NCBI GenBank assembly: GCA_902476645.1
Contig: CABSEG010000001.1
Span: forward strand, 1 to 64,000
DNA: 64,000 nucleotides
Direction of reading: 5' to 3'
Source of the DNA: an uncultured Lachnospiraceae bacterium
GTDB lineage: Bacteria > Bacillota > Clostridia > Lachnospirales > Lachnospiraceae
Positions 46,823-55,729 of this stretch are shown here, piece after piece. The number at the start of each line of letters is the position of its first letter. Position 1 is the first letter of the stretch. A program made the position numbers and the translations under genes. Under the pieces are notes generated by a model, which was not told the DNA's origin, did not search any database, and saw only the letters and a list, made by a program, of their open reading frames with translations.

Positions 46823-47710
46823 CTATTTATTTCGATGTACCAGGCTGAAGATCAGCTCTTCTAAGAAGGGATTCTCATAAGGCAGGGTATGCAGTCTCTC
46901 TACGGCTTGTCTGGAAATCTCCTCCACATCCTCCGCTGCCTTTTCTAATCCCTCCACGGTCACATACGTAGTCTTCTGATTTTTTGCGTCACTGTGAATG
47001 GGCTTTCCCAACTCCTTCTGAGTTCCTGTCACATCCAGAATATCATCCCGTATCTGAAAAGCCAGTCCCACCTCTGAGGCAATCTGTCCCACACAGTCAA
47101 CCTCCGGTAAAGACGCTCCTGCCAAAACCGCTCCGATCATCATAGAAGCCTCAAGCAATGCCCCTGTCTTTAAACGATAGATAAAATTTAAACGTTCCCG
47201 GTCCAGCGGCTTCCCTGCGGATTCCACATCCACAGTCTGTCCACCGATCATCCCGTAAATTCCCGTCTTGGAAGCCAAAATTCCAATCGCTCTTCCCACA
47301 CCCGGATTATGTGGCTCCATCTCAAAAGCCATTGCGGCTGTTTCATAGGCCAGATTTAATAGTCCGTCTCCCGCCAGGATTGCTATGGCCTCTCCATATA
47401 CTGCATGGGTCGTCTTTCTCCCCCTTCGGTATTCGTCGTTGTCAATGGCCGGAAGATCGTCGTGAATCAGGGAATGGGTGTGAATCATCTCGATGGCAGC
47501 CATAAAAGGCTCAATTACCTTTCCTCTGCCGCCAAAGAGCTCATACGTTTGCTGCATCAGCAGTGGCCTTAAACGTTTCCCTCCGGCAAGCATACTGTAA
47601 TTCATAGCCTGAAGCACCGTTACCTGGTATCCTTCCTCCTTCGGAAGGTACTTGGCTAATATGGTCTGAATTTCATCTACCTTTTCCTTTAATTCTTCTT
47701 TAAAATTCAT
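46823..47710 (-). CDS. ispA: Farnesyl/geranyl diphosphate synthase
   Basis: 295 residues from ATG 47710 (GGTGA upstream; ATG 47722 overlaps its only ribosome site). Polyprenyl synthase with both Asp-rich motifs: LIHDDLPAIDND and QIRDDILDVTG. Further GGKRLRPLL and KTGALLEAS. Overlaps the xseB end by 11 nt. Confidence 0.95.
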   Translation of the reverse strand: MNFKEELKEKVDEIQTILAKYLPKEEGYQVTVLQAMNYSMLAGGKRLRPLLMQQTYELFGGRGKVIEPFMAAIEMIHTHSLIHDDLPAIDNDEYRRGRKTTHAVYGEAIAILAGDGLLNLAYETAAMAFEMEPHNPGVGRAIGILASKTGIYGMIGGQTVDVESAGKPLDRERLNFIYRLKTGALLEASMMIGAVLAGASLPEVDCVGQIASEVGLAFQIRDDILDVTGTQKELGKPIHSDAKNQKTTYVTVEGLEKAAEDVEEISRQAVERLHTLPYENPFLEELIFSLVHRNK

Positions 47711-47921
47711 CTGTTTCACCATTGTCCTTTAAAACCAAAACCTTCTTTTCCACCGTATCGATTGTTTCATTACATCTCTTAAGCAGCTTCATACCTTGCT
47801 GATACTTCTCAAAAGAGTCCTCCAGACTAATCTCCCGGCTCTCCAGATCTTCGATCAGTCCTTCCAGGCAGGTAAACATCTCCTCTAAAGTCTGCTCCTT
47901 ATGTCTCTCCTTTTCTTCCAT
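47700..47921 (-). CDS. xseB: Exodeoxyribonuclease VII small subunit
   Basis: 73 residues, normal. EEMFTCLEGLIEDLESREISLEDSFEKYQQGM region is the XseB signature (helical hairpin binding XseA). Overlaps xseA by 23 nt and ispA by 11 nt. Confidence 0.95.
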   Translation of the reverse strand: MEEKERHKEQTLEEMFTCLEGLIEDLESREISLEDSFEKYQQGMKLLKRCNETIDTVEKKVLVLKDNGETDEF

Positions 47922-49137
47922 CCCTGTCTTCCTCTCTTTTCCAATGATCTACGGAAAGAACCTGTGCGCAGATCCTACCGTCGGATATATAAATCTGCAA
48001 TGTCTCTCCTTCCTGCACCTGAGCAATTTCACATACCTTTTCCCCGCCCTGGTCTGCCACAAAGGCATAGCCCTGTTGCAGCTTTTCCAATGGAGACAGT
48101 CCTTTCATTCGTTCCACATAAAGTCTCAGCCTGTGTCTGGCATGCTCCAGGTTCTGTTCCATCAGCCGTTCCAGACGATCTTCCCGCTCCATCAGGTACT
48201 GACGCATCTGCTGCATACGCCCTTGTGGACTCCCATATCTGAGTCTCATATCCAGCTGACGGACTTTTTCTCTGGCTCTGTACAGTTGGTCCTGCATACA
48301 TCGTCCAAGACGCATTCTATACCCTTCCAAATCTTCTTGTACCTTGCGGATATCCTCTACAGCCAGTTCGGCCGCCGCCGAGGGTGTGGGAGCCCTTAAA
48401 TCTGCGGCAAAGTCTGAAATCGTAGTGTCGGTCTCATGCCCCACTGCGGAAATCACAGGAGTCATACTCTGAAAGATGGCGGTAGCCACTTTCTCCTCGT
48501 TAAAGGCCCACAGATCCTCCATGGAGCCGCCTCCCCTGCCTACGATCATAACATCCACACCGTAGGTGTCCAAAAGCTGAATACCTTTTACAATGCTGTC
48601 CGCCGCTCCTTCTCCTTGCACCAATGCCGGGTAGAGCACCAGCTGAATATACGGATTGCGCCGTTTTGAGATATTGATAATATCCCGGATAGCGGCCCCT
48701 GTAGGCGCTGTCACAACTCCCAGGGTTCGGATATGTTTTGGTATCGGCTGGTTGTGCTCCTGGGCAAACATCCCCCTTTCCTCCAGCTCACGCTTTAACG
48801 CTTTCAATTTCTCATAAAGCCTTCCCGCTCCATCCAGGATAATTTCATTGGCATAGAGCTGATAGGTTCCATCCCGTTCATAGACATTCACATTTCCGAG
48901 GACAATAACCTGCTGCCCGTTTTGCATGGAAAAGGCAAGCCCCTTTCGGGAACCCGCAAACATAATGCAGGAGATCGAACCGGTCTCATCCTTCAAAGAG
49001 AAGTACAGATGTCCGGAGGTATGGTATTTGCAGTTGGATACCTCCCCCCGAATATAAATCCTCCGAAGTACAAAATCCTGGGTAAACATATGCTTAATAT
49101 AAGCATTGATCTGACCAACGGAATATACATTCTGCAT
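47899..49137 (-). CDS. xseA: Exodeoxyribonuclease VII large subunit
   Basis: 412 residues from ATG 49137 (AGGA 8 nt upstream; ATG 49146 lies inside that site). N-terminal OB fold (YSVGQINAYIKHMF, GEVSNCKYHTSGHLYFSLKD), catalytic core with GVVTAPTGAAIRDI, GRGGGSMEDLWAFNEE and SAVGHETDTTISDFAAD, then coiled coil. Exonuclease for single-stranded DNA with XseB. Confidence 0.96.
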   Translation of the reverse strand: MQNVYSVGQINAYIKHMFTQDFVLRRIYIRGEVSNCKYHTSGHLYFSLKDETGSISCIMFAGSRKGLAFSMQNGQQVIVLGNVNVYERDGTYQLYANEIILDGAGRLYEKLKALKRELEERGMFAQEHNQPIPKHIRTLGVVTAPTGAAIRDIINISKRRNPYIQLVLYPALVQGEGAADSIVKGIQLLDTYGVDVMIVGRGGGSMEDLWAFNEEKVATAIFQSMTPVISAVGHETDTTISDFAADLRAPTPSAAAELAVEDIRKVQEDLEGYRMRLGRCMQDQLYRAREKVRQLDMRLRYGSPQGRMQQMRQYLMEREDRLERLMEQNLEHARHRLRLYVERMKGLSPLEKLQQGYAFVADQGGEKVCEIAQVQEGETLQIYISDGRICAQVLSVDHWKREEDRDGRKGET

Positions 49138-49147
49138 CTGTTTCATC

Positions 49148-49549
49148 CTAATCTTCTACCAGTTTTGCCAAAATTCCGTTAATAAATGCGGAGGAGTCAT
49201 CTCCCCCAAAGGTTTTTCCCAGTTCCACAGCCTCGTTGATGGCCACTCCTGTTGGAATGTCCTCGTCATACTTCATCTCATATACCGCAAGGCGAAGGAT
49301 CGCCAGTTCCGCCTTTCCCATACGCTCAGGCCTCCATCCCTTTGCCACAGCGGTCAATCTGGCATCAATCTCCGGCAATTTTTCCTTCACATGTTCATAT
49401 TTTTCCTGCATATAGGTCTGATCCTTTTCCTGAAGTTCACCCAATTGTTCAAAATACAGGGACAGCTGTTCCGGCATTTCCTCATCCGGATGAAATTCCA
49501 CGAAAAATAACAGTTTAAATATGTGCTCTCTCAATTCTCTTCTTGTCAT
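49148..49549 (-). CDS. nusB: Transcription antitermination factor NusB
   Basis: 133 residues, all-helical. MTRRELREHIFKLLFFVEF start and C-terminal LRLAVYEMKYDEDIPTGVAINEAVELGKTFGGDDSSAFINGIL region match NusB. Partner of NusE in rRNA antitermination. Gap of 83 nt to asp23 contains an intrinsic terminator. Confidence 0.96.
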   Translation of the reverse strand: MTRRELREHIFKLLFFVEFHPDEEMPEQLSLYFEQLGELQEKDQTYMQEKYEHVKEKLPEIDARLTAVAKGWRPERMGKAELAILRLAVYEMKYDEDIPTGVAINEAVELGKTFGGDDSSAFINGILAKLVED

Positions 49550-49593
49550 GCTCTCTTCCTCATTTTATATATTCCTGATTTTCTGATATATGG

Positions 49594-49618
49594 AAAAAGG
49601 ATGCCTGTACAGACATCC
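49594..49618 (-). terminator. Terminator between asp23 gene and nusB
   Basis: GGATGnCTGTACAGnCATCC palindromic stem (49599-49618) followed by five T on the minus strand; it would attenuate the downstream block. Confidence 0.7.
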
Positions 49619-49632
49619 CTGGTATGCATCAA

Positions 49633-50019
49633 TTACTTCCGTGTCTCCAGATTTACACTTGCGATGCGGATATTCACATCAGACACGGGCAGCCCTGTCA
49701 TGTTTTCAATGGACGCTTTTACCTTTTCCTGTACCTTCTTGCATGTTTTTGGCACGCTGTAGCCATAGTCTATATTTAACGCCAAGTCCACCTGCACGCT
49801 TCCCTCTTGTACGGTGACCTTCACGCCCTTTGACAGATTCTTCATCCCCAGCTTCCCGACCAGTTCATTTGTAATGTTCCCGGCCATGCTGGCCACGCCT
49901 TCCACCTCAGTAGCCGCCAGTCCTGCAATGATGGCAACCACCTCATCTGCAATCTGTACCTGTCCAAAACTTTCATCTGCCTGAATCGTATAGCTATTCT
50001 GGTTCTCGTCTTTCCCCAT
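49633..50019 (-). CDS. Asp23/Gls24 family envelope stress protein
   Basis: 128 residues from ATG 50019 (AGGAGG 8 nt upstream). Asp23 domain: GQVQIADEVVAIIAGLAATEVEGVASM region, GVKVTVQEGSVQVDLALNIDYGYSVP, KVQEKVKASIENMTGLPVSDVNI. Abundant cytoplasmic, often membrane-associated protein linked to alkaline or cell-wall stress. Its position ahead of nusB is conserved in Clostridia. Own strong promoter. Confidence 0.93.
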   Translation of the reverse strand: MGKDENQNSYTIQADESFGQVQIADEVVAIIAGLAATEVEGVASMAGNITNELVGKLGMKNLSKGVKVTVQEGSVQVDLALNIDYGYSVPKTCKKVQEKVKASIENMTGLPVSDVNIRIASVNLETRK

Positions 50020-50079
50020 CTCGTTAACCTCCTTTACGAATCCCAAGCGGCCGTCAACTATGCGATCGCTATTTGTTCT

Positions 50080-50108
50080 ATTATATCAGAAATCAAATAT
50101 GTTGTAAA
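50080..50108 (-). promoter_or_regulatory. Promoter of asp23 and the nusB-recN block
   Basis: TTTACA (50103-50108), 17 nt, TATAAT (50080-50085) on the minus strand. Confidence 0.8.
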
Positions 50109-50191
50109 CGCACAAAGTCAAAAACCCAGCGTCAATGAGCAGCTGGATTTCCCTTCTCTGCCCTTTGAATCCTGCCTTTCAAAATCACAAA

Positions 50192-50217
50192 GGGACGGCC
50201 CCACAGGTAACCGTCCC
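50192..50217 (-). terminator. Hairpin after the HD-domain gene
   Basis: GGGACGG (50192-50198) with CCGTCCC (50211-50217), 12-nt loop, short T-run on the minus strand. Weak terminator or 3' stem. Confidence 0.5.
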
Positions 50218-50225
50218 CCTCTGTC

Positions 50226-50780
50226 CTATGCTTCTGTCGGAAGAAATTTCATCCTCAGATCCTCATAGGGATTTTTCTTAAATACTTCAATGGTCGAACA
50301 CCATTTGTCCACCAGACAAACCAGCACACTTTCCCGATATCTGGGAACCGCCGGTGTCAGCGGAAACATATGCTTGCGGATAATATCTTTTTCTCTCTCT
50401 GTCAGAGCAAAATCTTTCTTCGCGTTGTCCAGGGCCTTCCCCGGATGTGTAAAGCCATGCCAGCTGTGGGATGCGTCCTTTTCATGCCAGTCATATAAAA
50501 AATAATCGTGCAGCAAAGCTCCCCGAATCAATTCTCTCTCACTGTAAGAAAGGTGAAATTTATAAGCCAGCCTGCAACTAAAATAGGAGACCGCAATGCT
50601 GTGTAGCAGGGTGCTGGTATTTCCGTGCTGTGTATAATCATCCATGTGCTGCAGTCTGGAACCAGACGCTACCTTTCTCACACTTTTGGCGAACTTCCTT
50701 TCAAATGCCAAACGGGCTGCTTCCCTCTCTTCCTTCGATCTGAAAAATCGTTTTAAAATGATAAACACTTCTTTCTCCAT
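50226..50780 (-). CDS. HD-domain phosphohydrolase
   Basis: 184 residues. HD superfamily metal sites: His in LLHSIAVSYFS, the LIRGALLHDYFLYDW HD dyad, His in GFTHPGKALDNA and later IRKHMFPLTP. These arrangements occur in nucleotide or phosphoester hydrolases; the substrate is unknown. Follows the ASST operon by 88 nt on the same strand, with no clear promoter or strong ribosome site, so it may be read through from it. Confidence 0.8.
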   Translation of the reverse strand: MEKEVFIILKRFFRSKEEREAARLAFERKFAKSVRKVASGSRLQHMDDYTQHGNTSTLLHSIAVSYFSCRLAYKFHLSYSERELIRGALLHDYFLYDWHEKDASHSWHGFTHPGKALDNAKKDFALTEREKDIIRKHMFPLTPAVPRYRESVLVCLVDKWCSTIEVFKKNPYEDLRMKFLPTEA

Positions 50781-50868
50781 TGATCAGAAATATTTTTAGC
50801 CTACGGCCTCATTTTATGCGAGGGAAAAGAAAAAAGCAACCTGTTTTTTATGAATTAAGAAAAAATTA

Positions 50869-52923
50869 TTATTTTGTAAAAGTCTGTCCCGTCTGATAAA
50901 AGGTATCCTCGTATACGCAGAGGATTTCATAGGTATCTGACTCCAGATTCTGAAGAGGAATCGGAATATTTCCTTGATGAACCAGGAAGTCTTCCTTCGT
51001 CTGCCGAATGTCTGCGGAGTCATACACGTAAGTATGCTCATTCCCCTTAAAGATCAACTGGGAAATTCTGTGATCCAACACATTCACATACAGAACTTGA
51101 CCTACCAGTTTGAAGGATACCTGATCTTTTAGTGTCTTTTTGGGCGTATCCACACGCTTTTGAATTTCAACAGCCGGACGCAGAGACCCTTTGATATAAT
51201 TCTCATCAATCTCCATTGGTGCTGCCAGGTCCACCCAATTGATTTTCATCTCTGTGGCCCGATAAAACTTCTTTTTGATAGAGAACTGATTGATAATTTC
51301 TCCTGTGTCATAGTCAAATTCATAAGTCATGGCACGGCGCTCGTCCTCTGACTCAGTCACCCATCCGCACATGCCGAAAATGTGATTACTCTCCTGGTCA
51401 TATATGGTATTTGAGGTTATTTTTGAGAAAATTACATCCAACATTTTAATCTGTTTTACTGTTTTTGCCTCCTCATCAATGGAAAATACCATCACATGAG
51501 AATTTTTCAGCCCGTCGAAATAATCTACCTTTCTGGATCCGGACCAATGATTGTCAAACAGGGACAGTTCGACGGTGCCGGGATCTCCATCCAAATCCGC
51601 ATCTAACTGATATGCGGTATGCTGTTGGAAGAACCAGGTAAAATCTCCCTCAGGCTCCAATACATACTGTTCAAAATCGGTTCCTTCCCAGAACTTGGGG
51701 TTTGCGAAAATCCATACAATCTCGTGAGTAGACCAGTCAATCTTAATTACAGAGTGCAGATTCCTGGCACTGATCAGGATCGTATCATCCTCAGGCTGAT
51801 ACGATACGGTGTTAATATGAGCCCAGTCCATCTTATCGACATAGGTGGTGCCAAAAATCTCATTTAACTCCAGGTCATTGACAATCTCCCCCGTCTCTCT
51901 GTCGATCTCAATGATCTCATCTTCGAAGTGGCTCTTAAAGCTGCTGGTCAAAGCCAGCAAATTGCCACCCGGCTCTTTTTCAATCACTTCGTGGTGGCTG
52001 CCATTTGGCAGATAGTACATATTATAGGCCCTTCCCAGATAATCTAGCTCATAGAGATTTGTGGACTGTGGCTTTTGCTGGGATGTGGCATAGGCGCCTG
52101 TATCCTGGAAAATCAGCCTCTGATTGGACAGGTTATACATACCGTAGTTGCCGCATTCCTTTTCAAAGTACCACCGGATATCCCCTGCACTGTCATAGGC
52201 GAAGGGATACAGACACTGTTGGCCATAGAGCATCGTCAGTCCAAAGGCAGAGGTACCGGAAGTCTTCACCGGCTTTATCATATCCTGAAACTCTTCTGGA
52301 AGTCCACTGGTGGCAACCTTCAACTCCTTGGTCTCAGTCACATTTCCATCCCCATCCAAAAGCTCCAGTACCACGGTATTTTCCATACTGGGGTACAATC
52401 CCACCACAGGCACGCGGTGAGAAGTGGAAGGCTTTACCTCGCCGGTAATATCCGTAGCCTCTGTCTTGCCCTTTACCGTGATACGAACTCCCGCTTCTTC
52501 TTCCGTCTGAAACAGGATCAGACCAGTCAGGGGAGAAATTTTATACGGATTTAAAATCACCAATGGTTCCTGGAAGGTATAATTTCCAGATTTCAGTTCC
52601 GCCTCCACCTGCCTGTCAATTTCATAGGTCGTCTTTACCAGTGTATCCTCCGACGGTATGGTGGTCTCAATCTGGGCGGAGGCTTCATCATTTTCGGTAA
52701 TAACCTGAGCCTCATCCAAGTCCACATCAACGTCCACCACCCGCTTGTAATACCCGTAGGCTTTCTTATCCTTTTCCTTTACACTGTAGGGAACCTCCAT
52801 GCCAACCATACGGTAAAGGGTATTGCGAATGCCGATTCGTTTCCAGTAGCACAGGCACAAAAAGATAACGGCTAGAATCACTCCGAGTACAATCCACAGA
52901 GTCTTCATTTTTTTCCGCTCCAT
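50869..52923 (-). CDS. Membrane-anchored arylsulfate sulfotransferase-like protein (paralog 1)
   Basis: 684 residues. One N-terminal transmembrane anchor (residues ~8-25), then an Ig-like ASST N-domain (LVILNPYKISPLTGLILFQTEE region) and a six-bladed beta propeller. Residues matching E. coli AssT: His in GSHHEVIEKEPGGN, His in DWAHINTVSYQPEDD, Arg in LISARN, and the nucleophile-type His in FFQQHTAYQL. ASSTs move sulfate between phenols without PAPS by way of a sulfohistidine. Substrate unknown. Last ASST of the operon, 12 nt after paralog 2. Closest in style to paralog 3. Confidence 0.85.
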   Translation of the reverse strand: MERKKMKTLWIVLGVILAVIFLCLCYWKRIGIRNTLYRMVGMEVPYSVKEKDKKAYGYYKRVVDVDVDLDEAQVITENDEASAQIETTIPSEDTLVKTTYEIDRQVEAELKSGNYTFQEPLVILNPYKISPLTGLILFQTEEEAGVRITVKGKTEATDITGEVKPSTSHRVPVVGLYPSMENTVVLELLDGDGNVTETKELKVATSGLPEEFQDMIKPVKTSGTSAFGLTMLYGQQCLYPFAYDSAGDIRWYFEKECGNYGMYNLSNQRLIFQDTGAYATSQQKPQSTNLYELDYLGRAYNMYYLPNGSHHEVIEKEPGGNLLALTSSFKSHFEDEIIEIDRETGEIVNDLELNEIFGTTYVDKMDWAHINTVSYQPEDDTILISARNLHSVIKIDWSTHEIVWIFANPKFWEGTDFEQYVLEPEGDFTWFFQQHTAYQLDADLDGDPGTVELSLFDNHWSGSRKVDYFDGLKNSHVMVFSIDEEAKTVKQIKMLDVIFSKITSNTIYDQESNHIFGMCGWVTESEDERRAMTYEFDYDTGEIINQFSIKKKFYRATEMKINWVDLAAPMEIDENYIKGSLRPAVEIQKRVDTPKKTLKDQVSFKLVGQVLYVNVLDHRISQLIFKGNEHTYVYDSADIRQTKEDFLVHQGNIPIPLQNLESDTYEILCVYEDTFYQTGQTFTK

Positions 52924-52935
52924 ACTTCCCTCCTG

Positions 52936-55014
52936 TTACAGTTCCATGGAGTACCCGGTCTGGTAAGTTTCCCCGTCCAAAACCAGATAGATCTCATAGG
53001 TATTGCCCTCCAGCCCCACAGGCGATACCCATCCGCTGACAGTAACATTGGTCTCGCCTTCGCCGTCGGTGCCATGCTGAGTCAGGCCGTATGCTTTGAT
53101 TTCTTCTCCATTTTTCAGGACAAGATAACCATCCTCCAGAGCATCGGCCGCTGTCTGAGTCTTGTACCCACCGTTTAGAGACAATTTCATGGAATCCAGC
53201 GTGAACTCCCAACCGCTGCCATCCAAAGGTTGCGTATGATCAAGAGAAATTTGGGCCTCTGCAACCGGCGTCTGTCCAAGATTTCCTAACACCTCCGGTT
53301 CTGTCGTCACATCCAAATTGGCCCCCTCTGTATACATAGGAATTCGCAAAGAGCGATAAGTCAAAGAGACATAACTGTCCCCGGAAATCTTCATTTCAAA
53401 TACCAGATTTCCATTGCTGATCTGATCGATATGCGTGGTCTTCACCAGACCCGGTGTCATCATATTGGAAGGCCCAAAATCATGGCTGTCTTCATCCGGA
53501 CTGTACAGGTTTGATCCTGCTGTAATCCAAAGCTGATTCTGGGTGCCGTCCAGGGAAATCACCCCTGAAATCCAGTCTGAGTACCATTCCGGTCCCCGTT
53601 CTTTTCCATATTGATATACCTGCTCAATGGTCATATCCTCCGTATTGATCCGATAAATCACGGCTCTGGAGTAAACCTGGTCTCCACTGACCTTATTCTG
53701 AATATTTTCCGGCTTTACCTTTGCGGTTCCATTGTCAAACATCATAATATCGCCGTTTGCCAGCATACTGATCTGGTGCTGAGCATACTGCCACTCGAAA
53801 TTGTCTCCCTTAGGTGTAAAGAAATATTTCTTATCTACTTTCTCCCATCCTGTGGGATCTCCCAGAATCCATGCCAGGCTCTTATCTGATCTGTTTACTG
53901 CCACAATTGCATCCTTATGCCTTGCGGATAACAAGACCAAATCATTAACCTCGTCATACCAGACTCCATTGTTATGGAACCAATCCAGTTCTTCTGTCCC
54001 GTCCAGTTCATTGGATGCGGACGCTCCGTCCTTCTTGTCTATCAGGTCCGCCATGTCCAGTTCCCATACCACTTCCCCTGTGTTCCTGTCGATTTCCACC
54101 ACATAATCTTCCAAAGTGGTCAGGTCCGGGCTGTCTCCGGCCACCAGGAAATTGCCGTTGGGCATCTCATAAAAATCATGATGCATTCCTCCGGGAATCG
54201 CATACTCCCGATAAACTCTGCCGCTTAAGTCCACTTCCTGAAGTCCGGACCGATAATAGGTCTCCTTTAGCAAGAACTGCGTGGGCATCATCAGATGACC
54301 ATTCTTCAGCTGATGCACCCCCAGAGGAGAACCGCCTGTAAAATACCATCGGATATCTCCCGCTCCGTCCACGGCATAGAGACTTCCGCCAGCGGAACAT
54401 ACCACGGTTAAATTTGAGAAATCATAAGCGCTGGAATCCTTCATGTCCACTTCAATCGTACCTACATTGATGTCCAGTTTTTCAGTAGTCACTTCCACCG
54501 TGCTTGTCTCACCGCTATCCAAGGTCAGTTCCACTTGGGTAGTCTCCCCATTATACAGACCATATACCGGAACAATATGCTCTGTGGCAGGCGCAAACGT
54601 ACCACTAATATCATTTTCCTGGGCTTTCCCCTTTACTGTAACGGTGCCGCCCACTTCCTCCTCTGTGCTAAATACCACTACTGCGGTCAGCGGTGAAGTA
54701 CCGTAAGGATCCAGTATCACACTGGGTTCCTCAAAGGAATACCCATTTTTCGCCTCATCCAGCAATGCCTCGTCCACTGCCTTCTGGCTTTCAAACACAT
54801 CTGTTACTTCTAATTTTTGTGTATCCAGCTCCTCGGTTTCTTCCTCCTGCTCAGTCTCTGTCTCTGGAGCAGTCTCTTCTGAGGTATCCGCCTCTGTGGC
54901 CATGGCCTCATCCCCCTCTTCCGGGGATACTACAGGTCTCGTACAGCCCGCAGCTCCCATCGAAACTGTCATTGCCACCACACAAAGCATTGCAAGTAAT
55001 TTTCTGTTTTTCAT
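52936..55014 (-). CDS. Lipoprotein arylsulfate sulfotransferase (paralog 2)
   Basis: 692 residues. Lipoprotein signal with lipobox GAAGC (Cys 24), a Glu/Thr-rich linker to ~70, the Ig-like N-domain, then the ASST propeller. It is the most canonical copy: GGMHHDFYEMPNGNFLV, ELDWFHNNGVWYDEVNDLVLLSARH, WQYAQHQISML, MMFDNG and the AssT-like YGKERGPEWYS. Unlike paralogs 1 and 3 it is lipid-anchored. The C-terminal ~100 residues form an extra beta domain. Between the 209-residue lipoprotein and paralog 1, gaps of 12 nt each. Confidence 0.9.
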   Translation of the reverse strand: MKNRKLLAMLCVVAMTVSMGAAGCTRPVVSPEEGDEAMATEADTSEETAPETETEQEEETEELDTQKLEVTDVFESQKAVDEALLDEAKNGYSFEEPSVILDPYGTSPLTAVVVFSTEEEVGGTVTVKGKAQENDISGTFAPATEHIVPVYGLYNGETTQVELTLDSGETSTVEVTTEKLDINVGTIEVDMKDSSAYDFSNLTVVCSAGGSLYAVDGAGDIRWYFTGGSPLGVHQLKNGHLMMPTQFLLKETYYRSGLQEVDLSGRVYREYAIPGGMHHDFYEMPNGNFLVAGDSPDLTTLEDYVVEIDRNTGEVVWELDMADLIDKKDGASASNELDGTEELDWFHNNGVWYDEVNDLVLLSARHKDAIVAVNRSDKSLAWILGDPTGWEKVDKKYFFTPKGDNFEWQYAQHQISMLANGDIMMFDNGTAKVKPENIQNKVSGDQVYSRAVIYRINTEDMTIEQVYQYGKERGPEWYSDWISGVISLDGTQNQLWITAGSNLYSPDEDSHDFGPSNMMTPGLVKTTHIDQISNGNLVFEMKISGDSYVSLTYRSLRIPMYTEGANLDVTTEPEVLGNLGQTPVAEAQISLDHTQPLDGSGWEFTLDSMKLSLNGGYKTQTAADALEDGYLVLKNGEEIKAYGLTQHGTDGEGETNVTVSGWVSPVGLEGNTYEIYLVLDGETYQTGYSMEL

Positions 55015-55026
55015 AATATCCTCCGT

Positions 55027-55656
55027 TTACTGTACGTCCGGTAAATCACAGGTATAAGTCTCTGCTTCAAATGGGTAGGACAGCTGCAGTCCGGTGGCCC
55101 CTTCCTTGATCTCAAAGGCAAGCCAGCCCTCATTGGAGCCAAAGTTCAGTGCTGTTCCGGACATTCTGGTCATACCCAGATCCGTAATGAACTCGTCCTC
55201 AATCCTTGTATATTCATTGCCCTCTGCATCCGTCAGCTTCAGAGACGGCCAGTCAATGACCTCCTTGCTGCCATCCTTCTCAATATTCATCTTCAAAAGA
55301 CAATAGACATTTCCTTCTCCGGCCTCTTTTACAAAGTCGTTGGTCTCCACTCCCGTGTAACCGAGATCCACACTGACATTTTCCAGAGATTTGTTCACTT
55401 CCATATCTTCTACGACAATATGCCATCCTGCTACCGATACGTCTGAAAGAACCTCTCCCTCCGAGGCAGTTCCTTCCTGGGCCGCTTCACTCTCCTGGGT
55501 ATCTGCCGCATCCTGGCTGGCTTCTGTCTGCTCCTGTGTGGCTGCCTCTGTCACCTGAGCAGTTTCGCTTTCCTTTTCAGAACCTTCTCCACATCCTGTA
55601 AGCAGTCCCATGCCCAGCACAGCCGCGCTTAATATCGCAATCCCTTTTCTTCTCAT
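55027..55656 (-). CDS. DUF4352-like surface lipoprotein
   Basis: 209 residues. Lipobox LLTGC (Cys 22), a Ser/Glu/Ala/Thr-rich linker to ~75, and a single beta-sandwich domain resembling DUF4352/telomeric-repeat-like lipoprotein folds (VNKSLENVSVDLGYTGVETNDF, WLAFEIKEGATGLQL). Function unknown. First gene of the lipoprotein-ASST2-ASST1 operon, so a partner or sensor for the sulfotransferases is plausible. Confidence 0.8.
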   Translation of the reverse strand: MRRKGIAILSAAVLGMGLLTGCGEGSEKESETAQVTEAATQEQTEASQDAADTQESEAAQEGTASEGEVLSDVSVAGWHIVVEDMEVNKSLENVSVDLGYTGVETNDFVKEAGEGNVYCLLKMNIEKDGSKEVIDWPSLKLTDAEGNEYTRIEDEFITDLGMTRMSGTALNFGSNEGWLAFEIKEGATGLQLSYPFEAETYTCDLPDVQ

Positions 55657-55692
55657 ACTCTGATAACCTCTCTTATTTCATTTTTTCGACCT

Positions 55693-55723
55693 ATTCTATC
55701 ACAGCAATGTGAGAAAAATGTGA
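55693..55723 (-). promoter_or_regulatory. Response-regulator-type promoter of the lipoprotein-ASST operon
   Basis: On the minus strand TCACA (55723-55719), 6 nt, TCACA (55712-55708), 9 nt, TAGAAT (55698-55693). Direct repeats with an 11-bp period covering the -35 region are typical of OmpR-family activators. Identical spacing to the site at 57794. Confidence 0.65.
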
Positions 55724-55729
55724 TAAGGC